From Gaiellasilicea sp963765705 (GTDB lineage: Bacteria; Actinomycetota; Thermoleophilia; Gaiellales; Gaiellaceae), in the NCBI GenBank assembly GCA_963765705.1, contig CAVXXJ010000011.1:434001-498000 (forward strand): a DNA stretch of 64,000 bases, written 5' to 3'. The first letter of the stretch is position 1. Every line of letters starts with the position of its first letter. The translations under genes were made by a program, and so were the position numbers. Below are positions 18,449-28,000 of the stretch, in pieces. Under the pieces are notes generated by a model, which worked only from the letters and a program-made list of their open reading frames with translations, did not search any database and was not told the origin of the DNA.

Positions 18449-18844
18449 ATGACCAGGTTCGTCGTCGACGCGGAGGCCGTCATCCACCTGGCACGCGCAG
18501 GGGTCGAAGTCTCAGGCGAGCATGAGCTCCTCGCACCCACTCTGCTCCGTTCCCAGACGCTGTCGGCGCTGCACGAGGCCGTCCAGCGGGGCGAGATCCC
18601 GGCCGACGACGCGCGCGACCTCCTCGCCCGCATCGGACGGATGCAGATCAGGCTCCTCGGCGACGCCGTGCTCCGGCGCCGAGCCTGGGAGGTGGCCGAT
18701 CAGCTCGGGTGGGCCTCGACCTACGACGCCGAGTACGTCGCGCTCACGCAGCTGCAGGCGGACGCGTTCGTGACGCTGGACCAGGAGCTGGCACGCAGCG
18801 TCGAAGGGATCGTCGCGACCGCATCGGTCGACGCGCTGCGCTAG
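18449..18844 (+). CDS. VapC-type PIN-domain ribonuclease toxin, apparently without antitoxin
   Basis: The 131-residue product from ATG 18449 has the PIN-domain acidic residues: FVVDAEAVI at the start, a central glutamate in LLRSQTLSALHEAV, and STYDAEYVALTQL then FVTLDQELA near the end. This is the VapC layout and normal length; VapC toxins cleave RNA and are usually held by a VapB antitoxin encoded just upstream. Here I see no antitoxin ORF in the 75 bases before the start or after the stop. It is in frame with the unshifted M50 ORF, so a naive translation joins them into a 962-aa protein. I regard the join as an artefact of the frameshift in the Thr tract. Confidence 0.78.
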   Translation: MTRFVVDAEAVIHLARAGVEVSGEHELLAPTLLRSQTLSALHEAVQRGEIPADDARDLLARIGRMQIRLLGDAVLRRRAWEVADQLGWASTYDAEYVALTQLQADAFVTLDQELARSVEGIVATASVDALR

Positions 18845-18909
18845 CCGGAGCCGAGTCGTCGGCCGTTCGTGTCCACGCGGCCTTGCGCCGCGCACCACGG
18901 CTGGTGGAA

Positions 18910-18981
18910 TGCCCCCGACAAGAATCGAACTTGTGCACGTGGTTTAGGAAACCACTGCTCTATCCACTGAGCTACGGGGGC
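18910..18981 (-). tRNA. tRNA-Arg (anticodon CCT)
   Basis: Read on the minus strand, the acceptor stem gcccccg pairs with cgggggc. The D arm (gctc...gagc), anticodon stem gtggt/accac with loop ttcctaa, and T arm acaag-ttcgatt-cttgt are all complete. The anticodon is CCT, which reads the AGG arginine codon. The discriminator base is A and CCA is not encoded. Confidence 0.95.
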
Positions 18982-19071
18982 GGATGGCTCAACCAAGCCG
19001 TTTCCGCGCAAGGTTGATCTGTTCACTGTATCCCGTGGTGCGAAGCGAACAGCTGCCGTCTGCGCCGGCGC

Positions 19072-22000
19072 TTACCGGTCGGCGGCGATCGTGATCTTCC
19101 CGGCGGCGAGGCGGCCGTCGCCGGTCAACGCGTTGCCTGCCACGACGAGGCGCATGCGGTCGTCCTGCGGGCGCGGGCCGCCGTCCTCCAGTTCGGCGCG
19201 GAATGGACGCCCGTCGGTGAGGATGCCGGTGAGGACTGCCGTGTGGCCGTCGGCCGAGATCTCCAGCTTGAGGAAGCCGGCTGCGACGTACCGGATGCCA
19301 TCGTGCTTCCACTCCAGATAGCCGTTGAGCACGCGGCGCTTGTTGTAATGGGCGCTGAGCTTGCCGGTGCCTCCGCTCGCGGCTTGGAGTTGGTAGCCCG
19401 TGACCGAGCCGGTGGGCGCTGCCACGCCGACGACGACGCTTGCCGCCCCCTGCGAGGAAAGGTAGTCGTCGTCACCTGCGAAGCGGACCGCGACGGCGTG
19501 CGTGCCTTCGGAGAGCTGGATGTTGACAGCGGCGAGACCGGTGGAGTCGGTGCTCGCCGCCAACGTCTGGCCGGCGATGTCGAAGACGAGCGCGCGTCCG
19601 GCGAGGCGGGCCGTCGCCGGGTCTATGACGTCCTCTAGCGCGGCTGAGAGGCGCCCGGCGCTGTAGCCAACGACGGTGATCTGCGTGGTGCGGCGAGTGA
19701 TCTCGAGCGCCCGTGTGTCGGAAGCCTCGCCCCCGTCGCGGTCGCGTGCGGACAACCTGCCGGTGTACGAGCCGGCACGTTGGTAGGCGTGGCTCGCCAG
19801 TGCGCCCGCTGCTTCGGCACCGTCGCCGAACGCCCAGCGCGGCGCGAGCCCGGCGGCCGTGTCGGCGGTGCTCGGGTCGGTGATGCTGCCGGCGAAGGCG
19901 ACCGCGATACCCCACGGCGATGTCGTGTCGGCGCCGGCGTCGACCGACGGCGCGACATTGCGCACCTCGACAATGCGTGTGGCGGTCGCGTGCAGCCCGC
20001 TTGCGTCGGTGATCGTCACGCTCACGGTGACCTCGGCGGGCCCATCGGCTGCCGCCAGCGTCGCTGCGGCACCATTGCCGACGAGGCCGCCGGCACTCGC
20101 CTGCCACGAGTAGGCGAGTTCGCCGCCGTCGCCGTCGGCGCCACTCGCGCTCAGCGCCAGCGACGCGCCCTCGTCGACCGGACCCGCCGGAGCCAGCTCC
20201 ACCGTCGGTGCGTCGTTCACCGGCCGGACGTCGATCGCAACCGTGGCTTCGTCCATCAGCGTGCCGTCCGACACGCGGAACGTAACGCTGTCGGGCCCGT
20301 GGTAGTTCGCCGCGGGCATGTAGCTCGTGCCGTCGAGCGTTCCGTGGGCGGGGCCGGCGACGATCGTGCGAATGAGGGTGTCACCGTCGGGGTCGGTGGC
20401 GCCGAACGTGAGCGTGACCGCGGTGTCCTCGTCGGTGGTCGCCGTTGAGTCGGCGGCGACCGGCGGCTGGTTCGCGCTGCGGACGGTGATGTCGACCGAG
20501 ACCACCGGCGATACCGCGACGCCGTCCGTGACTCGGAAGGTGAACGTGTCCGGGCCTGCGTAGCCCGCGGCGGGCGCGTAGGTCAGCGCGGGGGCTACAT
20601 CCGTCAGCGTGCCATGCTCGGGCTGGCTGATCACGACAAACTGGAGTGCGTCGCCGTCCGGGTCGGTCCCGGCGAGTTGGATCGCGACGCTCTCGCCCGT
20701 GCGTGTCGCGACGGTCAGCGGCGTCGCCGTCGGCGCCACGTTGGCGGCTAGGACGAAGTCCGCGCGCACCTCCTCGTTCGCCTTCGCGACGACCGTCTTC
20801 GACTGCGGCTGGAAGCCCGTCGGCGCGATGCTGACGGACCACTCGCGGTCGGCGTTCAGATCGCCGAGTGGCACGCCCGTGATCCGGTAGCTCCCGTCGG
20901 CGCCGGTGGTGGCGCTACCGCCGAATTCAGAGCCGACGAAGACGCCGTCGAGCGGCTGTCCGCCGGCGGTGACCGTGCCGACGATGGTGCCGAGCTGCGT
21001 CTCGCGCCGCCCGAAGTCGACGACGATCGTCGCGCCGCAGAAGATCGTCACGCGCTTCGTCTGCGAGAAGAAGCCGCTGGCCGATGCGGTCAGGTCGACC
21101 TCGAGCGGCGTGTTGCCGGCCCCCGGCTGGATGTTGATGAGCTCGAAGCGCCCGGCTGGGTTCGTGTGTGCAGCCTGGGAACCGGACGAGACAACCGCGT
21201 TCTCGATCGGCTGTTGTGTCTCGGCGTTCACGACGATGCCGACGATCCGCGCCGGGGCGCACTTCTTGAGCAGTTCGAAGTCGAGCTGCGTCGTCTCGTC
21301 AGCCTCGAGTATCCCGACGCGCGACTGTGGCCAGTAACCCGCCGCGGTCGCTGTCGGCCCGATGTTGACCGGGTCGTTGCCTGGGCCGAGCGGAAGCCCG
21401 GACTGCGCGTAGGAGCCGTCCGGGCCTGTCGTCGCGCAGATCGAGCCGGGGAAGCACGAGCCGACGGACGCGCCGGCGATCGGCGCTCCGGTCACGAGGT
21501 CTCGCACCGTCCCTGCGACTGCCCCGTACCGTCGCTTGAGCGCGACCAGCTCCACGTGCGCAGTAGCGTTCGCGTTCAACTCGAAGCTCTTCGACGTACT
21601 CCAGTACCCGTCGGGGCTGCTCTGGGCGCTCCGCGTGACGGTCGTTTCGTTGCCGAAGCCGACGAAGACGTGGTCGAACCGCCAGATGCCGTTCGCGTCC
21701 GTGAGCACGCTCCCTGCCCCGTCGACGCTGACGAACGCGTTCGCGAGCGGCGCGCCGGTCTCCTCGTCGGTGAGCGTGCCTTCGACGTCGCCGAAATTCG
21801 CGCTCGGCCGGTTGAGCCACAGGTCGGCGCCCCGTTCGTCGCCGCAGTCCTCGAGGTAGACGTCGCTCCTTTCGCCGGTCGCGCCGAACGGCGCGCCGTC
21901 CGGCACGGACGACGTGAGCGGGAAGGTGCGTGCCGAGTTGTTGTACCCGAGCAGCACGTCGAGGTCGAACCGGTAGACGCCGTTCGCGTCGGCAACGGCC

Positions 22001-25000
22001 GTGTTCCACGTGATGCCGTGGTCGAGGCGGACGCTCGCGCCGGCCGCCGGCTCGCCGGTGTCGCGCCAGCGCACGACCCCACCGGTCACCCTCGCCGTGC
22101 AGGTGCGGACTAGCTCGAAGTCGACCGTCTTCGGAACGCCGAGCTCGACGGTCACGTGCTTCGTCTGGTCCCAGTAGCCGGGGGCGTGGGCCAGGAGGGT
22201 GTAGTCCGCGGGCGTATTGCCGGTCGAGAGCGCCAGATCCATCGCGTAGCGGCCGTCGGCGTCGGCGTCGGTGTCGCCGACGCCGACCGTGTGCACGGTT
22301 GCCTGCGGGACGGGGTCGTTCGTCGGCTGGACGTGACGGCCGGGGGTGTGGTCGTTGGGGTCGGCGAGACCGACGACGACGCGGCCAGAGACGCGGCCGG
22401 TCTGGCGCGCGAGCAGAGTCAGGTTGGCGGTCGACGTCGCGCCGCACACGGCGAGGGTAGTCGTCGTCTTCGTGAACCACCCGGCCTTGCCCGACGAGAC
22501 GATGTGCGTCCGAGGAGCGTTGTTGAGCCCGAGCGGGACGTTGTTCAACGTGTAGCGCCCGCTGTCGGAGGTCGTGGTTTGCAGAGAACCGATCCTGACC
22601 GTGGCGCCCTCGATCGGGTCACCCGTCGTCTCGTCCCGCACCGTGCCGGTGACGGACGTGGTGCAGATCGGGATCAGGCCGAACGCGACCTCGATACTGT
22701 CGTCGACGGTGTGCGTGATCCCGCCGCCCGTGCCGGTGACGACGATGGGGAAGCTGCCGTTCGCCGCGTTCTGGCTTGCCGTCAGCTTGAGGATCGCGAT
22801 GCCCGTCGGCGTGACCGGGTTGTTCGTCCACGTCGCGGTGATGCCGGGCGGCAGGCCCTCGACCGTCAGCGCCACGGGATGTGTGAACCCGCCGGAGCCG
22901 ATGACGCTCACCGAGAAGCTGTTCGACGCGCCGGGGACGAGCGTCTTGCCCGCGTCTCCGCTTGCGAGCAGGATCGCGAAATCGCTCGTGAACGAGACCG
23001 TCGTCGCGTCGTCGCCGGTCACGCCGAAGCCATCGACGACGCGCAGCGCCACCGGGTACGCGTGGTTCGGCACGCATGTGCCTCCGCAGACCGTCGACTG
23101 CAGCTCATCCCAGGGAACCGGGCGCGGCGTCGAGCCGGCGAGGTCGTCGAATGCGCCGTCGCCGTCGAGATCCCAGTTCCACGAGACGACGTGATCGAGG
23201 TCGTCCTGATCGTCGGAACGGCTGCCGTCGAGGAGCAGATCAGCGCCGAGACCGAGCACGTACGGTCCACCGGCATCCGCGATCGGCGGGGTGTTGGCGA
23301 CGATCTGGAAGGTGATGTGCGCCTCGGCCGCGCCCCATTCCTCGTTGCCCGCGAACGTGACGCGTGCGACGTAGTCGCCGCCGGCGAGCCCGGCGAGCGA
23401 GAGCTGCGTCGTCGCGCGGCCGTCCGGGCCGGTGACGGCGGAGGCGGTCGCCGAGCCGATCCTGAACGTCAACGTCAGTCCGGCGATCGGCGCGTCCGTG
23501 CCAGGATCCGTGGCGAGTCCGCCGACGGTCGCGGTGCCGTCGACGACGCCCTGGAGGTCGCCGATCCACTCGAGCTCGGGCGCGGGTGGGCCCAAGACGT
23601 AGAGCTGACGGTTCAGCACGAGGTGCACGCCTGCGGCGTCCACCGCGTCCAGGGTCGCGTTGAGACTCCCCTCGTTCGTCGTGTAGGCGTGCTCGACGCT
23701 CTCGCCTGGCGCGAGCTCGACCGAGGCCGTTCCGTCGCCGAACGAGAGCGTTGCGCCGATCGGTGTGCCGGCAGAGTCGCGTGAGCGATTGACGAACGTC
23801 ATCGGCCGCCCTGCGGTCGGGTACTCCGTCGACACGGTCAGCGCCGGGACCGGCGGGTACGCGAGCTCGGGCTCGTCCTCGGCGAAGGAGGCGGTCGCCT
23901 CGATCTTGGCCGCGAAGGACGCAAGCGCCTGCGCCTGCTCGCCGCAGTCGAGCTCGTTGCCGTACGTCGTCGCCCAGAACCACTCGCCGTCCCCAGACTG
24001 CGCCCGCGCGATGCCGACCGCGCGCCACGCCGGCTCGAGCATCGCCTCGTTGTGACCGGTCACCGACGACTGCCAGCCGAAGAGGACCTCGACGCCGGTG
24101 TCGAGGCCGCGCGCCACGTTCTCGCTCGTCGACGAACCCGTGTATCCCGCGTCCTCCGCGCGCTCGTGTGGCGTCGATCCGTCGCTGCCCTCGTGTGCCA
24201 GGAACTCGTTCTCCGCCATGTCGTCAGCGTGCCGCCGCGCGGCGATCGTGAGCGTCGGCGAAGCGCCTACGGCCACGAGCCCGTTCTGCAGGCGGTATGC
24301 GTTCACCTCGTCGAGGAAGATCTGAGCCTCCCCGTCGAGCGAGACGTTCGGGTCGCAGGTTGGGCCGCCGGGCGGCGTGGGCGGGGGCGGCGGAGCCGGC
24401 GCCGCCGTGACGACGACAAGCGCCTTCGCCGTCGCCGTCGCGCCATCCTTGTCCGTCACGGTGAGCGTGAGCGGATACGACCCGACCAGCAGGTTGAGCA
24501 CCTCGATCCCGTGGATCGCCTGCGCGTTCGCGATCTCGACCAGGGCGAAGTCCGGGTTCGTCGACGTCAGCCGCAGGCCGAGGCTCTGCTTGTCCAGCTT
24601 CCCCGGGTCGACCGAGCGCGCCCGCAGCCGCAGCGGCGACCCGACCTGGATCACGGCGTCGTCGAGACCTGCGACCGGAGGCAGGTTGCGTACTTCGACC
24701 TGCTTCGTGACCGACGCCGAATGGCCCTGCGAGTCCGCGATGGTGAGCTGGATCGTGTAGGTGCCGTTGTCGTCGTACAGGTGGTGCGGCGTCTCGCCTT
24801 CACCGGTCGTCCCGTCGCCGAAGTCCCAGTGCCAGCTCTCGAGGTCGTTCTCCGCATCCTTCGACAGGTCGGTGAACTGCACGACGCGCCCCTCGCCCGG
24901 CTCGCCCGGCGTGAACGAGAAGTCCGCCTCGGGCTCGGTGCTCGCCGTGCAGTCCGGGAGCTCCAGCGTCGGCGCGTCATCGTCGCTGTAGTACGCGACA

Positions 25001-28000
25001 GCCGCGAACGACCATCGGTACTTGACGCTGCCGGGGCCGTAAGGCATCGGCAGGAGCCCGTCCTGGTAGGTCTTCGTGCGGTCGCCGATGAGGCCGTTCC
25101 CCACCCAGTCGTCGTCGTCGATGAGCAGGTATCCCGGCTCGGTCGTCAGGTCTTCGGTCGCAGCGCCGCAGTACGCGTACGTGCCGAGCTCACCGCCCTG
25201 CTGGCGCGGGAAGAACACTGCGCGATCCACGTCGGCGTGGAACTTCAGCGCCGACCCGTCGCCACGGGGGCCGAGCATGAACCGGTGGTAGAAGTCCCAG
25301 AGCTCCGGCGGGAAGTTCTGCTGGCTGCCCGTGCGCCGGTGCGTGTAGGGGAGCTCGGCGATCTCCTTCAGGCCGCGCAGGCGAACGCCGTCGGCGTCGT
25401 CGTCCGCGCGCAGCTTGCCACCGAGGTCGTAGTCGGTGTACGCGGTCGGGTTCTCGACGCGATAGGTGATGGTGTCGCTGCCTGTGGAGGTCTGGCCTTC
25501 GTGCTCGACTTTCGTCCACCTGGCCGCGGCGTAGCCGTCGTAGTCGAGTACCTGCTCGGTCAGGCGCAGATCCGACCCGCCGCCGCTGATCGTCCCCGCA
25601 CGGGTCATGCTGAAGCCATCTGAGTCGCCGTCGCTGAGGCCGAGGAAGAACCCGTCGATGCAGTAGCTCCGCACCTGCGCGCAGTCGGGCATTCCAGGCG
25701 TGGGCGCCCAGCGGTTCGTGAGCCCGGGCACACCGCCCTCGTGCCAGTCGTAGACCTGCTGGCGCCAGATGTAGGCGATCTTCATCGCCGCGCCGACGCG
25801 GATCGTCGTCGTCGCCGTCAGCTCGTGGTTCTCACTGACCTCGAAGCTGGCGGTGAGCTCGTACTCGCCGGTTTCCTCGCCCGTTGTGAAGGTGGTCGAC
25901 GCCTGGCCGGCGACGTCCGTGAATGCCGCGTTCGGCGCCAGTGTCGCGTGGCCCGCGCCGGCGGGCGAGATCGCGAACCCGATGATGCGGCCCTCGACGT
26001 CGAGCGCGCCGTCGCAGCCGCTGAGTGTCGCGGTGACGGCGACGGTCGCGCCGCTTCCGGCGGTCAAGAGCCGCCCACTGGCGGTTAGCTCCAGCGCCGT
26101 CGCGCACAGGTCGACGCGCACGTCCTCGCCGAAGCCGAGAGTGACGTCGACCGGCGCGGTATGAACAGTCTCGCCGCCGATCTCCGCGGACGCGTTGACG
26201 GTGTAGGTCGTTCCACCGGTCTCCACGGGCGCCGTCACGACGGCGGCGTCGTCCGCATCGAACTCGAGCTCCGGCACCGCCTCACCGCCCGACAGCGGCT
26301 CCACGCTGACCTCGACGCGCTTCGCGCCGAGCTTGTGCAGTGCCTCGGCGTGCACCTCGATGTCGCCGCTCCACATCAGGTCGTCGAGGTCGTCGCTGCC
26401 CCATCCGTCGGTCTCCGCCGTGTTGCTCGGCCACTGGCTCTGGAGGACGCCCAGGTCGCTCATCGGCGTCATTTCGAACCAGTTGCTCGCGGGCGAGCCG
26501 TCCGGTTTGAGGGGGACGCGGGCGAAGTTACCCTGCGCGCCGTCCAGTGACCCGTCGCCGTTGTAGTCGTGGCGCGGGAAGATGGACTCAGGGGTCGGTT
26601 CGGTGCACGGCGCCACGGGGTTGATCACCACGACGCAGCCGTCGCCGTTGAGGTCGAAGCCGATGTTGTCCGGAAGCTCGTTCAACGAGATCGTCACCGA
26701 ATCCGGTGGACATCCCTCGCCGCCGCGGTCGAGCAGGCAGGTCGTCATCCAGGCGTCACGGAACGCGCGGAAGTCGCGCATATCGATGACGCCGTCAGGC
26801 ACGACCTTGCGCTTGTCCGCCACCTGGGTGCCGTCCTTCTTCAGGACCGCCCGCCGGCTTCCGTCCGGGGACAGGTCGTTGACGTCGACGAGGTCGCGCG
26901 CCGCGCCCGGGATGCTGACAAGCGAGGAGTACGCGTCGATTCGCGCCTTCGCACCGCCGCTGGTGTCCGGACGCGCGAAATCGAGCACGTGCTGCTTCAC
27001 CTCCTTCGGCGTCATGCTCGGGTCGTACGCGAGCAGGTACGAGACGAGCGCGGTCACGTGGGGCGCCGCCATCGACGTCCCCGTCTTCAGCTCATGACCC
27101 CCGGCGACCGTCGAGAGGATGTCCGTGCCGGGTGCCGAGACCTCTCCATTGAGGTTGGAGCTCTCGGCGCGGGAGCGGTCGCGTTGGATGTTCTCGACGA
27201 TGATCACGGCCTCGTCGGAACCGTCCTCCGGCTCGAGGATCGAGTGCGTGTAGACGGCGATATTCTTGGCGTCCAGGGGTTCGAGATGCCCTTTGGCCGG
27301 GTCGCACGGCAGGTCGGCTGCCGGGAACAGCTCGTCTCCATTCGGAACGCAGACCTTGTTGCCCTCGTTGCCCGCCGACTGGACGATCGTGACGTTGGCC
27401 TCGCGCGCCTTCTTGGCGACCTCGCGGCCGATCTCGCCCGTCGCGCGGACCGAGGCGAGCCAGGTGTCGTCGTTGTTGGGCGTACACCAGTCGCCGCCGG
27501 GCAAGACGTCGTCGTGCGCGCCGGGACCGCAGTCGCGGGCCGGATGGCCGTCCCACCACTTCAATCGCTCGCCGACCGGGTTGTCGTTGGCGTCGAGCTT
27601 GTCGTAGCGCTGGAGCGGGTCGAAGCCCATCGAATAGTTGATCACGCGAACATTCGGAATCGTTCCGGCGGCGATGTTGTCGAGGAAGAGCGACATCGCT
27701 TGAACCGCCAAAGGGAGGTCTGTCTTCGCAGCGAACGACGCCGACACGGCCTCGATCTCGACTGACGGATTCGCGCCGCTTACCCCGCTGCTCCGGCCAG
27801 GCTCGGCTGATGCGTCGTCGTTCCAGGCAGCCCCGATCGTGCCGGCGACGTGCGTCCCGTGATCGTGGGCGGTCATCAGCGTGCAATTCGTCGGCGTCGC
27901 GCAGAGGGAGCGGTAGGTGAGCGTCGGCAGGTCGGGGTGGCTCGAAAACCCGACGTCGACGACGCCCGCGCGCACGCGGTGCGCAGGGTCGGCCTTCGCC

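Noticed and set aside
15956..18844. A single 962-residue M50-PIN fusion protein
   Set aside because: The Thr/Pro tail continues cleanly in another frame with its own stop, and the PIN domain has its own ATG and normal VapC length.
18910..18981. tRNA-Arg as attachment site of an integrated element
   Set aside because: No second copy of the tRNA 3' end and no integrase gene were seen in the window.
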